Shown here one piece after another: positions 1-9,497 of a stretch of DNA of 64,000 nt. The notes under the pieces are model-generated. The model searched no databases. It saw only the letters and a list, made by a program, of their open reading frames with translations, and was not told the DNA's origin. This stretch comes from Halarcobacter sp. (GTDB lineage Bacteria; Campylobacterota; Campylobacteria; Campylobacterales; Arcobacteraceae). The stretch spans positions 2,018,680-2,082,679 of the forward strand of contig NZ_OY781470.1 of the NCBI RefSeq assembly GCF_963676935.1, read 5' to 3'. The position numbers and the translations under genes are program-made. How positions within the stretch are numbered: position 1 is the first letter of the stretch; every line of letters begins with the position of its first letter.

Positions 1-193
1 TTGATTTACCTGCACCATTTACACCTATGATACCAAGTGTTTCTCCTTCATATAAATCAAAACTAATATCTTTATTTGCTATAAATTCTTTATGATATTT
101 CTTCTTTGTAAATATTTCTTTAAATCTATTAAAGTTGTTATTATATATTTTATATATCTTAGAAACATTTTTTATTTCTAGAATTTTTTTCAT
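1..193 (-). CDS. ABC transporter ATP-binding protein, polysaccharide export (Wzt-like), partial
   Basis: Only the first 64 codons lie in the window; the rest runs off the left edge. Translation from the ATG at 193 gives MKKILEIKNVSKIYK and reaches a Walker A motif GVNGAGKS at residues 57-64, the ATP-binding loop of ABC ATPases. The ATG shares one base with the stop of the permease gene upstream (TAATG junction), so the two are translationally coupled. ATPase plus ABC-2 permease next to sugar-nucleotide genes is the arrangement of Wzm/Wzt exporters, which move undecaprenyl-linked O-antigen or a similar glycan across the inner membrane. The C-terminal carbohydrate-binding domain that would separate Wzt from KpsT is outside the window. 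Confidence 0.85.
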   Translation of the reverse strand, partial: MKKILEIKNVSKIYKIYNNNFNRFKEIFTKKKYHKEFIANKDISFDLYEGETLGIIGVNGAGKS

Positions 194-966
194 TAAATAA
201 TATCCTTAATTGTACCAATCATCTTTTTATATAAATATCCTGCAATTAAAACACTAAGAAATGTCATTAAAGATAATAGTCCTATTGTTTCAAAAGAAGG
301 TGCTCTAGAGTAAAGAAAAATATCTTGATATATTTTAACAAAATAATAAAATGGATTATATTTTAGAAGAAAAGGATATTTATTTTCTATCATACTTGAA
401 AGATAAATAATAGGTGTCATCCAAAACCACAGTTGTACAATAATTGGGACGACCTCTTTTAAATCTTTAAAAAATGCTGTAAATAAAGATAATGTTACAC
501 CTATACCAAATGAAAATAGCACCTGCAATCCCATGACTGGGATTAACCAAAAAAAGGTTAAAGTAATTGGTTGTTTAACAATAATTAAAAAACCCAATGC
601 AAATAAAATTGATATTAAAAATAAAAAAGCTTCAGTAATCACTATACTTAATTGAAAACTATACATAGGTACATTAATTTTTTTAATAAGATGTGATTTC
701 TCAAAAAATGATGTATTTAATCGCATAATAATAGTACTAAATGCAGTCCATGCTAACAATCCAGGTACAAGATATATACTGTAAGCATAACTATTATCTA
801 CTATATCTAATTTCATTTTCATAAAATCTGAAAAAATAACTGTATAAATAAATATCATTACCAAAGGAGAAATAAGATACCAAAACTGACCAAGTCCAGT
901 ACCTACATATCTTTCATTAAAATCTCTTCTAGCAAAACTAAATGCTAATAAAATATTTTCTTTCAA
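193..966 (-). CDS. ABC-2 type polysaccharide export permease (Wzm-like)
   Basis: The 257-residue protein has about six hydrophobic segments and an N-terminal cytoplasmic helix (FARRDFNERYVGTGLGQFW) typical of ABC-2 O-antigen and capsule permeases. It would form the membrane channel for the ATPase encoded next. The start is a TTG at 966, five bases after the manC stop, with only a weak purine stretch ahead of it; no better in-frame start precedes the conserved N-terminal helix. Length and fold fit Wzm, TagG or KpsM. I infer export of the glycan made by this locus, because no Wzx-type flippase gene is seen in the window. Confidence 0.85.
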   Translation of the reverse strand: MKENILLAFSFARRDFNERYVGTGLGQFWYLISPLVMIFIYTVIFSDFMKMKLDIVDNSYAYSIYLVPGLLAWTAFSTIIMRLNTSFFEKSHLIKKINVPMYSFQLSIVITEAFLFLISILFALGFLIIVKQPITLTFFWLIPVMGLQVLFSFGIGVTLSLFTAFFKDLKEVVPIIVQLWFWMTPIIYLSSMIENKYPFLLKYNPFYYFVKIYQDIFLYSRAPSFETIGLLSLMTFLSVLIAGYLYKKMIGTIKDII

Positions 967-971
967 TTTAA

Positions 972-2342
972 TTATTCTCTATTAAAATCATCATTAAGTC
1001 TAATAATATCATCTTCACCAGTATACTCTCCAACTTGAGCCTCTATTAAAACAACAGGAATCACGCCTTCATTAGATAGCCTATGAACTTCACCCATTTT
1101 TATATATGTTGATTCATTTGGTCTTACAAGTTTAGTTTCTTCTCCAACTGTTACTGTTGCAGTCCCTGATACAACTATCCAGTGTTCGTTTCTATGGAAG
1201 TGTTTTTGTAAACTAAGTCTCTTTCCAGGTTTTACTTCGATTCTTTTTATTTTATATCCAGGAGTATCTTCTAAAACAGTATATGTTCCCCATGGTCTGT
1301 GTGCAGTTAAGTGGATATTATGAAGTTCAGTATTTTTTCTAACTTCTTGAACTACTTTTTTTACTTTTTGAGAAGAACCTTTTTTACTTATAAGTAAAGC
1401 ATCTCCTGTATCAACTATGATTAGATCTTCAATATCAACTGCAGTTATTTTTCTTTCTTTTCCATAAATTAAATTATTTTTACTATCAATACTAATAAAG
1501 TTTTGATTTATAGTATTTCCATTTTGATCTTTTGGTAATTCTTCATACAAAGAATCAAAACTTCCTAAGTCAGACCAATCAATATTAGAAGGAACTACTT
1601 TTACCTTAGAACTTTTTTCCATAACAGCATAATCTATACTATCTTCAGGAATAGCTAACATATCATCACATTTAATTCTTATCATATTACTTGAATTTGC
1701 ATTTTTAAAAGCTTTTAATGAAGCCTCATAAATTTCAGGTGAATATTTTTTTAATTCATCTAAAAAAACCCCTGCTTTAAAACAAAACATACCACTATTC
1801 CAATAATAGTTTCCATCATTTACATATTTTTCTGCGGTAGTTTCATCTGGCTTTTCATGAAATGCTTTTACATCAAAGTCATTAGCCTCTATATATCCAT
1901 ATCCTGTTTCAGGATAAGTTGGAGTTATACCAAAAGTAACAAGATAATCCTCTTTTGCTAAAGATTCCGCTTTTTTAACAACATTTTTGTATTCAGCTTT
2001 ATTTTTAATTAGATGATCTGAAGGAGTTATAAGAACCATTTCTTCACAATCTAAAGCAAAACAAGCTAATGCTATTGCTGGAGCAGTATTTCTTCCAACT
2101 GGCTCAAGTAAATATTCAGATTCAAAAGAATTTTCTAATTGATCGATTTGGTCTAAGGCCAAAAAATACTGTTCACTATTTGATACAATAAAACTTTTTG
2201 AACAAAAATCTCTATTTCGATTTATTGTTAGTTGAAATAAAGATTTTTCATCAAACAATTTCACAAACTGTTTTGGCATAAGTGTTCTACTTATTGGCCA
2301 AAGTCTAGTTCCACTTCCACCACATAAAATCATATTTGTCAT
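972..2342 (-). CDS. manC: Mannose-1-phosphate guanylyltransferase / mannose-6-phosphate isomerase
   Basis: The 456-residue protein has the nucleotidyltransferase signature CGGSGTRLWP at residues 7-16 followed by MPKQF, and a sugar-binding EKP motif near residue 165. A C-terminal cupin domain from about residue 345 (PWGTYTVLED, then QKHFHRNEHWIVVSG) is the type II phosphomannose isomerase part. The bifunctional ManC/AlgA/CpsB family converts fructose-6-phosphate to mannose-6-phosphate and mannose-1-phosphate to GDP-mannose in the cytoplasm. It sits seven bases after manB, which supplies mannose-1-phosphate, so the pair forms a complete GDP-mannose module. Length is normal for the bifunctional form. 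Confidence 0.95.
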   Translation of the reverse strand: MTNMILCGGSGTRLWPISRTLMPKQFVKLFDEKSLFQLTINRNRDFCSKSFIVSNSEQYFLALDQIDQLENSFESEYLLEPVGRNTAPAIALACFALDCEEMVLITPSDHLIKNKAEYKNVVKKAESLAKEDYLVTFGITPTYPETGYGYIEANDFDVKAFHEKPDETTAEKYVNDGNYYWNSGMFCFKAGVFLDELKKYSPEIYEASLKAFKNANSSNMIRIKCDDMLAIPEDSIDYAVMEKSSKVKVVPSNIDWSDLGSFDSLYEELPKDQNGNTINQNFISIDSKNNLIYGKERKITAVDIEDLIIVDTGDALLISKKGSSQKVKKVVQEVRKNTELHNIHLTAHRPWGTYTVLEDTPGYKIKRIEVKPGKRLSLQKHFHRNEHWIVVSGTATVTVGEETKLVRPNESTYIKMGEVHRLSNEGVIPVVLIEAQVGEYTGEDDIIRLNDDFNRE

Positions 2343-2349
2343 AATACTA

Positions 2350-3714
2350 TTAATCCTTCATCAATTCTAATAATTTTTCTTGATACATAATTGCTGTATC
2401 CTTATCTTTTGCTTCAAATCTAGTAACAAGTTTAGGTGTTGTATTACTTGCTCTAATAAGTCCCCAACCATTTTCAAAAACAACTCTTACACCATCTACA
2501 TCAATTATTTTTTTTATTTTTGGAAAATTTGAAGGTGGATTCGATAATTTTTCTTTCAAATCATCAATTATCTCAAACTTTTTATCTTCTGTTGTATTTA
2601 TGTTGATTTCATCAGTGGCAAATATTTTTGGTAACTTTTCATATTCTGTATCAAAATCAAAACCATTCGAGACTAATTCTAATGCTCTGAGTGTTGAATA
2701 AATAGCATCATCATATCCAAAATATCTATCATTAAAAAATATATGCCCACTTACTTCAGCTGCAAAAGATGCATTTGTTTCTTTAATTTTAACTTTAAGG
2801 TTACTATGTCCTGTTTTATACATAATAGCTTTTCCATAGTTATTTATAATATCATACATTATTTGAGAACATTTTACTTCACCTATAACTGTTGGATTAT
2901 CTATAAATCTTGAGAAAAATATTGCTAGAACATCTCCTTTGAATCCATATTTTGAGGATAATACTGCTATTCTATCAGCATCTCCATCATAAGCAAAACC
3001 TAAATCATACTTTTCTGTTTTTAACTCTTTTTTTATATCAATTAAAGTTTCTTCTTCACTTGGATCAGGATGATGATTTGGAAAAGTTCCATCAGGTTTT
3101 TCATACATTATGTTTGAATCAATATTTAAAGCTTTAAGAATATCACCTAATACAGCACCTGCTGCTCCATTTCCGCAATCAAAAACAAAAGATTTCCCTA
3201 CTAGATTTAAATTTTTAAATTCATTCACTAAATAATCTATATATTGTTCTTTTGCATTAATATTAATAGAAATATTGTTGTCATCAATTTCTAAATTACT
3301 ATTCAATACTTTTTCACCCAAAGCATAAATATCATCGCCAAAAAAAGGTTGTTTATCAATAGTTATTTTGAATCCATTATATTCTGGAGGATTATGACTT
3401 CCTGTTATCATAATTGAAGCAGATGTAGTTTTCCCATTGAAATCTGTAAAATTTGAAAAATAATTAACTGGGGTTGGGACTAATCCCATAAATAAAACTT
3501 CTAAACCTGCTTGATTTATCCCACTAATTAACCAATTTGCAAGTTCAGGGGAATGAGTTCTTGCATCAAAACCAACGGAAATATATTTTGCATTAAAAAT
3601 CTTATTTTTTACTTCTTCTGCAAAGTAAAAACCTATTTTTTTTACTGTTTGTTCATTTAATTCAACTGAATAAATCCCTCTAATATCGTATTCTCTGAAA
3701 ATTGATTTTGCCAC
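2350..3714 (-). CDS. manB: Phosphomannomutase / phosphoglucomutase
   Basis: This 454-residue protein belongs to the alpha-D-phosphohexomutase family. The phosphoserine loop TGSHNPPEYNG places the catalytic serine at residue 106, and the metal loop DGDADR is at residues 243-248. It interconverts mannose-6-phosphate and mannose-1-phosphate, and often the glucose phosphates too, as in AlgC. The start is a GTG at 3714 preceded by an AGGAAA ribosome-binding site. It is the first gene of a run into manC and the ABC exporter. The 109 bases between it and cysQ are very AT-rich, include a 16-base palindrome at 3738-3753, and probably hold its promoter. Which sugar is preferred cannot be read from sequence. 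Confidence 0.93.
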   Translation of the reverse strand: MAKSIFREYDIRGIYSVELNEQTVKKIGFYFAEEVKNKIFNAKYISVGFDARTHSPELANWLISGINQAGLEVLFMGLVPTPVNYFSNFTDFNGKTTSASIMITGSHNPPEYNGFKITIDKQPFFGDDIYALGEKVLNSNLEIDDNNISININAKEQYIDYLVNEFKNLNLVGKSFVFDCGNGAAGAVLGDILKALNIDSNIMYEKPDGTFPNHHPDPSEEETLIDIKKELKTEKYDLGFAYDGDADRIAVLSSKYGFKGDVLAIFFSRFIDNPTVIGEVKCSQIMYDIINNYGKAIMYKTGHSNLKVKIKETNASFAAEVSGHIFFNDRYFGYDDAIYSTLRALELVSNGFDFDTEYEKLPKIFATDEININTTEDKKFEIIDDLKEKLSNPPSNFPKIKKIIDVDGVRVVFENGWGLIRASNTTPKLVTRFEAKDKDTAIMYQEKLLELMKD

Positions 3715-3823
3715 TATTAGTTTCCTATTTTAATTTATTAATATATATATTAACAAATTCTATCTTTAAAAAATATTATTAAGTATTTAAATTCTATATT
3801 TTATTATTACGTACTAATATTAA

Positions 3824-4594
3824 TTATTTTACAATAAACCATGGGTTTAATAAATTATTTTTATTATAATAAATTGGCTTATTATTTATAATATTATCAT
3901 TATATTGATATGTCATTTTACCCGAAACTCTTACTATTGCATCTGCTGCTGCTGTATCCCATTCCATAGTTGGTGACATTCTTGGATATATATCAGCAAC
4001 TCCTTCTGCTACCATGCAAAGTTTTAGAGAACTTCCTCTTGACAATTGTTTTATTTCTTTAGTTTCCAGGCTATCTATAAATCTTAGAGTCTCTTCTGAA
4101 AGATGTGATTTTGAAGTTACTACAAAAAGTTTTTCATTAGGAGTATTATTTTTTTTAAATGGTAATTTTTTCCCATTTTTAAATGCTCCTATGCCCTCTT
4201 TAGCCCAATATATTTCATTAAAGGCTGGAGCATAAACAACTCCTAATACAGGTTTATTTTTATGAATCAATGCTATATTAACAGTAAAATCACCATTTCT
4301 TTTTATGAACTCTTTTGTCCCATCAATTGGATCTATACAAAAATAAAATTCCCAATTTTTTCTTATATCATAATCTACTTGTTTATTTTCTTCTGACATA
4401 ATAGGGATTTGAGGATAATATTTATTAAGACTAGTACATATAATCTCGTTTGCTTTTAAGTCAGCTTCTGTTAAAGGAGAATTATCATCTTTATATTCTA
4501 TTTCAAAATCTTTTTTATAAATTCTCATAATAGCATTACCTGCTTTTACAGCAATTTCTTTTATCTCTTCAATATCTATATTTTTTAAATTCAT
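3824..4594 (-). CDS. cysQ: 3'(2'),5'-bisphosphate nucleotidase, inositol monophosphatase family
   Basis: The 256-residue protein carries the metal-binding motifs of the inositol monophosphatase superfamily: SEEN at residues 67-70, DPIDGTKEF at 88-96, and WDTAAADA near residue 213. DPIDGTKEFI and the overall length match CysQ, which hydrolyses 3'-phosphoadenosine-5'-phosphate to AMP and relieves its toxicity during sulfate assimilation. A ribosome-binding site AAAGG precedes the ATG. In surface-polysaccharide loci CysQ-like enzymes are common passengers; a sulfotransferase producing PAP would explain it, but none is seen here. A sugar-phosphate phosphatase role is an alternative. Confidence 0.85.
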   Translation of the reverse strand: MNLKNIDIEEIKEIAVKAGNAIMRIYKKDFEIEYKDDNSPLTEADLKANEIICTSLNKYYPQIPIMSEENKQVDYDIRKNWEFYFCIDPIDGTKEFIKRNGDFTVNIALIHKNKPVLGVVYAPAFNEIYWAKEGIGAFKNGKKLPFKKNNTPNEKLFVVTSKSHLSEETLRFIDSLETKEIKQLSRGSSLKLCMVAEGVADIYPRMSPTMEWDTAAADAIVRVSGKMTYQYNDNIINNKPIYYNKNNLLNPWFIVK

Positions 4595-4619
4595 AAATAC
4601 CTTTATATTTATATTTTAT

Positions 4620-5837
4620 CTAGCTATCACTATTAAATATATCCCTTGTATATACTTTTTTTCTTACATCTATGATATCTTCAGATAATCTATTAGCAAC
4701 TATTATATCTGATTTTCTTTTGAACTTTTCTAAGGAATCTATAACTTCAGAATTAAAAAAAAGATCTTCTTTTAACGCAGGTTCATAGATTATTACATTT
4801 ATCCCTTTTGCTTTTAATCTTTTCATTATCCCTTGAATTGCAGAGCTTCTAAAGTTATCACTATCTGTTTTCATAACAAGTCTATAGATACCAACTGTTT
4901 TATCACTATTAATCTCTTCGTGCATTGTCAAATTTAACTTTTCAATAATAGATTTTGCAATAAAATCTTTTCTTGTAGTATTTGCATTTACGATTGCTTC
5001 AATCATATTTGATGGAACATTTTTATAGTTTGCCAATAATTGCTTGGTATCTTTTGGTAAACAATACCCACCATAACCAAAACTTGGGTTATTATAATGG
5101 TTCCCAATTCTTGGATCTAAACCAACACCTTCAATTATATCTTTAGTATTTAGATTATGGGTTTGTGCGTAAGAATCTAACTCATTAAAATATGCAACTC
5201 TCATTGCTAAATAGGTATTTGCAAAAAGCTTTATAGCTTCTGCTTCTGTTGAGTTTGTATATAAAATAGATATATCTTTTTTTATTGCACCTTGAGCTAA
5301 AAGATTCGCAAATATTTCTGCTCTTTTTGATTTTTCCCCTACAATAATTCTACTAGGATATAAGTTATCATATAAGGCTTTTCCTTCTCTTAAAAATTCT
5401 GGAGAAAACATTATATTTGGGCAATTAAATTTTTCTTTTACTTTTTCAACATATCCTACGGGGATTGTTGATTTTATTACCATAACTGTATTTGGATTAA
5501 TATCTAAAACATCTTTTATAACATATTCAATAGATTTTGTATTAAAATAGTTTGTTTGAGGGTCATAATCTGTTGGAGTTGAAATTATTACAAAATCAGC
5601 ATCTTTATATGCTTCTTTTTTATTCAATGTTGCTTTAAAATTTATATTTTCTTTTTCTAAATATTCTTGTATCTCTTTGTCTTCAATTGGTGAGATCTTT
5701 TTATTTATCAACTCCACTTTTTCAGGGATTATATCTAAAGCTATCACTTCATTGTTTTGAGCTAACAATAATCCATTTGATAAGCCAACATATCCTGTCC
5801 CTGCAATTGCTATTTTATAGCTTTTCTTTTCCACCAT
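4620..5837 (-). CDS. ugd: UDP-glucose 6-dehydrogenase
   Basis: The 405-residue protein begins with a Rossmann NAD-binding motif GTGYVG (13-18) and shows [14 protein letters not shown] near residue 145. The catalytic cysteine loop [13 protein letters not shown] places Cys259. The sequence closely resembles the short E. coli-type Ugd across its length. It oxidises UDP-glucose to UDP-glucuronic acid using two NAD, supplying an acidic sugar for LPS or capsule. A GGAGAAG ribosome-binding site precedes the ATG, and the gene overlaps the end of waaF by 23 bases, indicating coupling. A UDP-N-acetylmannosamine dehydrogenase is less likely given the match around Cys259. Confidence 0.92.
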   Translation of the reverse strand: MVEKKSYKIAIAGTGYVGLSNGLLLAQNNEVIALDIIPEKVELINKKISPIEDKEIQEYLEKENINFKATLNKKEAYKDADFVIISTPTDYDPQTNYFNTKSIEYVIKDVLDINPNTVMVIKSTIPVGYVEKVKEKFNCPNIMFSPEFLREGKALYDNLYPSRIIVGEKSKRAEIFANLLAQGAIKKDISILYTNSTEAEAIKLFANTYLAMRVAYFNELDSYAQTHNLNTKDIIEGVGLDPRIGNHYNNPSFGYGGYCLPKDTKQLLANYKNVPSNMIEAIVNANTTRKDFIAKSIIEKLNLTMHEEINSDKTVGIYRLVMKTDSDNFRSSAIQGIMKRLKAKGINVIIYEPALKEDLFFNSEVIDSLEKFKRKSDIIVANRLSEDIIDVRKKVYTRDIFNSDS

Positions 5838-6774
5838 TTTCTTCTCCCAAAGTCTTTAAAACATCTTCTGCTTTAATAAGTTTCATACAATCATGGTGAC
5901 CTAAAGGACATTTTCTTTTCATACAAGGAGCACAATCCAAATTTTTAGTTATTATTGTTTCATTTGGATTATTCCATTGATTTGTTTCTGTAAATTTTGT
6001 TGGTCCAAATATTGCTACAGTTTCTATTTTAAAAGCTGCTGCAATATGCATTGGTCCACTATCATTTGTAATAAACAAATCAAGTCCTGCTATCTTTTCT
6101 ATTAATTCAGATACAGAAGTTTTTCCTGCAATATTCTGAAAATTTGTTATTTTATTTTTAACTAATATTTTTTCAATATCAGAAGCAATAGCTGTCTCAT
6201 TTGATCCACCAAATATTACAATATCATATTTGTTAGACAATTTGGTTGCAAGCTTAGCAAACTCTTCAGGATACCAACGTTTTGCACTTCCATATGTTGC
6301 ACCAGGGTTCAGTCCTAAAGTTGGCTTTTTATATGAAAATGGAGTAAAGTTAAGTTTTAAGTTTCCTGCTTTATTTTTTAAATTTAGTTTTCTATTTATA
6401 AAATCGTTGTATCTAAGTACTTGATGAATATCTTTTTTTGTATATCTTTTATAGGAAATCGTTTTTTTACTATTAATAAAAAACATCATAAGTTTTGAAG
6501 AAAAGCTTCTTCTAAAAGAGATGGCAATATCTACTTTTCCAACTTTTTTAGCCAGTTTTATTAGATTTAAATATCTACTTCCACCCTTTTTACTATCATC
6601 AATTATTACTTTTTCAATATTTTCAAAATTTTTTAAAGCTTCTATTGATACATAAGAGCCCAAAAGCGTAATCTTTGCTTCGGGAAAACTTTTTATAATA
6701 TTTTCAATAGCAGGAGTTGTCATAATAGCATCTCCTAACCATGTGGGGATCTCAATAAAAATTTTTTTAACCAT
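5815..6774 (-). CDS. waaF: ADP-heptose:LPS heptosyltransferase II
   Basis: The 319-residue glycosyltransferase family 9 protein has the N-terminal motif PTWLGDAIM, the WaaF-type [13 protein letters not shown] in the middle, and the nucleotide-binding [12 protein letters not shown] near residue 240. WaaF adds the second L-glycero-D-manno-heptose to the LPS inner core at the cytoplasmic face of the inner membrane. It overlaps the upstream glycosidase-like gene by 8 bases and ugd downstream by 23, so these are one transcription unit. WaaC, which adds the first heptose, is encoded 26 kb away at 32489-33484. Confidence 0.9.
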   Translation of the reverse strand: MVKKIFIEIPTWLGDAIMTTPAIENIIKSFPEAKITLLGSYVSIEALKNFENIEKVIIDDSKKGGSRYLNLIKLAKKVGKVDIAISFRRSFSSKLMMFFINSKKTISYKRYTKKDIHQVLRYNDFINRKLNLKNKAGNLKLNFTPFSYKKPTLGLNPGATYGSAKRWYPEEFAKLATKLSNKYDIVIFGGSNETAIASDIEKILVKNKITNFQNIAGKTSVSELIEKIAGLDLFITNDSGPMHIAAAFKIETVAIFGPTKFTETNQWNNPNETIITKNLDCAPCMKRKCPLGHHDCMKLIKAEDVLKTLGEENGGKEKL

Positions 6775-7828
6775 TGTTTTTAATCATCTCTTTATATGCA
6801 TAAAATTGTGGGTATTTGATTATTTTACCATCTCTATTATCAACAAGTCCGTATCCTGGAGCGATTAATTGATGCCAATAAACTCTCTTAATCTTTCTAC
6901 TTTTCTTTGCAATATTAAAATACTCTAACATATATTTTGTATAGGTCTCATTACTTACACACTCTTTTTCGCTTGTTGGAGCATATGGTGCTGTATTTGA
7001 GATTGGCCAGTTTGTTTCTGTAATATATATTTCATCACTACATTTTGAAGAAAGCTTAACTAAACTATAAAGTAAATCAATTTTGTTTTTTGTATCAAAT
7101 AAACCATACTGAGTGTTTGAAGGAGCGCCTCTTCTATCAACATATAGTAAAGAGCTTACAATATCATATTTAATATTTTTAAAATTAAACATTGCACTCA
7201 CATTGTAATAATATTCAAAATCTATAACACTAGGTCCTAAAAGTTTCAGTGTCGGATAATTTTCATCTCTTAAATCTTGAGCACATTTATAAAAAGTTAG
7301 ATATTCTGAGACACTAAAAAATCCCCATTTTGCTCTATTTATTGTAGATGCAATTTGGTATTCAAAAACTATGTTTTTAAATTTTGAAAAAACTATTTCT
7401 AAATTGTTTTTTAAAAGTGTTAAATCTTCAATATTTTCCCTATCTTGCATAATATTTATTAAAATATTTTTTGAAGATTTTTTATTAAAACTTTTTACAA
7501 AATCCACATATTCATCGATTTTTTCAATCTCCCATAAAGGAACTCTAATAATAAGATTTTTGACACCCAATTCCTCAACTAATTCTTGCTGAGCATCACC
7601 TTTATCAAGATTAACTCCTATTCCATAAATATCATTACTATCAAAAGTTTTTTCCCCTTTAAATAGTTTCATAATCAAAATTGCAATAGGCAAAATAAAT
7701 AATGAAGATAAAAGCATCTTAATATAATCTTTTAGATACTTCTTTCGAATTCTTTTTTTATATTCTTTATCTTTTATAATATGAGGTTGATCAGAGTATA
7801 CGTCCCAAAAAAATGGAGTTTTATTCAT
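6767..7828 (-). CDS. Membrane-anchored glycosidase-like protein
   Basis: The 353-residue protein has a basic N-terminus, one hydrophobic segment at about residues 37-54, and a body resembling a TIM-barrel glycoside hydrolase. Candidate features are the strand YITETNWP, whose Glu sits where retaining glycosidases keep a nucleophile, and the segment FEYQIASTINRAKWG, where an acid/base would be expected but no clear Asn-Glu pair is present. The basic N-terminus suggests the domain faces the periplasm. It overlaps both neighbouring GT9 genes by 8 bases, so it is firmly part of the LPS-core operon. I do not recognise a named family with certainty; it could be a trimming hydrolase or an inactive glycan-binding relative. 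Confidence 0.6.
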   Translation of the reverse strand: MNKTPFFWDVYSDQPHIIKDKEYKKRIRKKYLKDYIKMLLSSLFILPIAILIMKLFKGEKTFDSNDIYGIGVNLDKGDAQQELVEELGVKNLIIRVPLWEIEKIDEYVDFVKSFNKKSSKNILINIMQDRENIEDLTLLKNNLEIVFSKFKNIVFEYQIASTINRAKWGFFSVSEYLTFYKCAQDLRDENYPTLKLLGPSVIDFEYYYNVSAMFNFKNIKYDIVSSLLYVDRRGAPSNTQYGLFDTKNKIDLLYSLVKLSSKCSDEIYITETNWPISNTAPYAPTSEKECVSNETYTKYMLEYFNIAKKSRKIKRVYWHQLIAPGYGLVDNRDGKIIKYPQFYAYKEMIKNNG

Positions 7829-8741
7829 TCACTAACTCTTTTAGCTTTTTTTCTATTTTAAAATAAACCTCACTAATGTAATCTTTTGGAACAATAAAAT
7901 TGTTTTGATTTTCTATCTCACTAATAGTTGCCCATCTCTCAAAACTAGCAAACTTAGTATTTCCAAAAAATGAAATAGTTTTTGTATTAACTGCACCTGC
8001 TAAATGCATAGGTCCTGTTGAAGTACTAACAAAAATATTTGTCGCACTTAGATATTTTGTAAACTCAATCAAAGACATTTTTGAGTCTAAAAGTTTTGCT
8101 TCAAAATCTATATTTTTTGAGATATATTCTTTAGTTTCACCATCATCTGGACCAAAGGTGAAAACTATTTCATAAGCACTATCTTTTATACTTTTTGCAA
8201 GTCTTAAATAGTCATCTAAAATCAAATTTCCATCACTACTTCCACCAAAACCTGGATGAAAAACAACTCTTTTTTCTTTTTTGCTTTCTATATTTAATAA
8301 AGGCTTTGAAAACTCTAATTTTATATCAGGAAAAAGTGTTAAAGCTAAATCAAGATTATATTGCCATTCTGTTTTTTCAACTTTACTTCTTCTTTGAGTT
8401 ACCCTTTTATTAAAAAACAATTGTGCAATTTTTGTAGCTGGTGCAACTCTTTTTTTTATTTTAGATAGAAATAGAAGTTTTCCTAAATCTGTATCAATAT
8501 AAGCACTAATACTTGCATCAAATTTTCGTTTTTTTATCTCTTTTTTAGTTTCAAGTAAATCTTCCCTATCAAATAATATTACATCATCAATAAAATCAAT
8601 CTCTTTTGCAAAATCAAAATTTACTTTTGAAACTAGTGCTGTTATATTTGTATTTGGATATTGTTCTTTTATTGCTTTAAACAAAGGTAAAGTAACTACA
8701 AAATCCCCTATTTTATCATGTCGTGTTATTAATAGATTCAT
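7821..8741 (-). CDS. Glycosyltransferase family 9 (heptosyltransferase-like)
   Basis: The 306-residue protein starts with the GT9 signature RHDKIGDFVVTLPLF and ends with a nucleotide-sugar site STSTGPMHLAGAV near residue 235. GT9 enzymes transfer heptose or related sugars from ADP-heptose onto the LPS core; this one is a WaaQ- or WaaC-like third member beside the clearer WaaF and WaaC in the window. It overlaps the glycosidase-like gene downstream by 8 bases and the GT2 gene upstream by 4. Donor and acceptor are not readable from sequence; a third heptosyltransferase is the simplest inference. Confidence 0.82.
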   Translation of the reverse strand: MNLLITRHDKIGDFVVTLPLFKAIKEQYPNTNITALVSKVNFDFAKEIDFIDDVILFDREDLLETKKEIKKRKFDASISAYIDTDLGKLLFLSKIKKRVAPATKIAQLFFNKRVTQRRSKVEKTEWQYNLDLALTLFPDIKLEFSKPLLNIESKKEKRVVFHPGFGGSSDGNLILDDYLRLAKSIKDSAYEIVFTFGPDDGETKEYISKNIDFEAKLLDSKMSLIEFTKYLSATNIFVSTSTGPMHLAGAVNTKTISFFGNTKFASFERWATISEIENQNNFIVPKDYISEVYFKIEKKLKELVNE

Positions 8742-9496
8742 TTTTTTAACTCTTTATTGGCTTCATAAAGTTTTATATATTTATAAAAATTTGTTGCCAT
8801 ATGTGAAAATGCAATTACAAGTCCTGCATAACCATCTAAAAAACCTCTTTTTATAAAATATGTTTTAAAAAAAGAGAACCAACCATTAAAAAAAGCTTTT
8901 GTTGGAGAAGAGTTCTTTTTGCCTTTCTTATCTTGGGCAAAAAGAGTTGAATATCTATCAAGTTTTATTATAAAATCCGTAATGTTTGAATAAGGGTAAT
9001 GTTTTACTTCTCCATTTAAAAGTTCAACTTTCAAATCCTTTTCTAATACATATTCGTGTACTTTATTATCATTAAAAGAAGTTAATTTTCTGTTATAAAC
9101 TCTAACAATCTCATCTTTCCCCCAACAATGTCTAACTTCAGTTTTTTTGTAATAATTACTTCTTAAAATCTTATATACACAACTCTCATCTAAAGATAGT
9201 TTTGATAAATTTAAAATAAACTCTTCCGCTAATACTTCATCAGAATCCAATGATAGAATCCAATCATTTTTTGCATGTAAAGCTGCTTGATTTTTCGTAG
9301 GACCAAATCCAGTGAAATCACCCTCAATAATATTTATATTATCAAATTCTTTTGCGATTTCTACTGTATTATCTGTCGTATCATTCAAAAAAAGAACAAC
9401 ATCAGAAAAAGTTTTTAAACTTTTTAAAGTATTTTTTATTGTTAATTGTGCATTTTTTGCAATAATTACTACAGATATATTTTCAATACTTATCAT
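8738..9496 (-). CDS. LPS core glycosyltransferase, GT2 (WaaE/LgtF-like)
   Basis: The 252-residue GT-A enzyme begins ISVVIIAKNAQLTIKNTLKSL and has the metal-binding DSDE motif near residue 88 (ILSLDSDEVLAEEF), followed by segments KVHEYV and LDRYSTLFA typical of the WaaE/KdtX/LgtF group. Members add glucose or a related hexose to heptose I of the inner core. It overlaps the GT9 gene downstream by 4 bases and starts one base after the GDSL hydrolase stop. The operon context of waaF and a Kdo-kinase-like gene supports a core-assembly role; the exact sugar is unknown. Confidence 0.85.
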   Translation of the reverse strand: MISIENISVVIIAKNAQLTIKNTLKSLKTFSDVVLFLNDTTDNTVEIAKEFDNINIIEGDFTGFGPTKNQAALHAKNDWILSLDSDEVLAEEFILNLSKLSLDESCVYKILRSNYYKKTEVRHCWGKDEIVRVYNRKLTSFNDNKVHEYVLEKDLKVELLNGEVKHYPYSNITDFIIKLDRYSTLFAQDKKGKKNSSPTKAFFNGWFSFFKTYFIKRGFLDGYAGLVIAFSHMATNFYKYIKLYEANKELKK

Positions 9497-9497
9497 T

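Noticed and set aside
3738-3753. 16-base TA-rich palindrome between cysQ and manB
   Set aside because: It is low-complexity AT alternation that is expected by chance in this composition; mentioned only as part of the manB upstream region.
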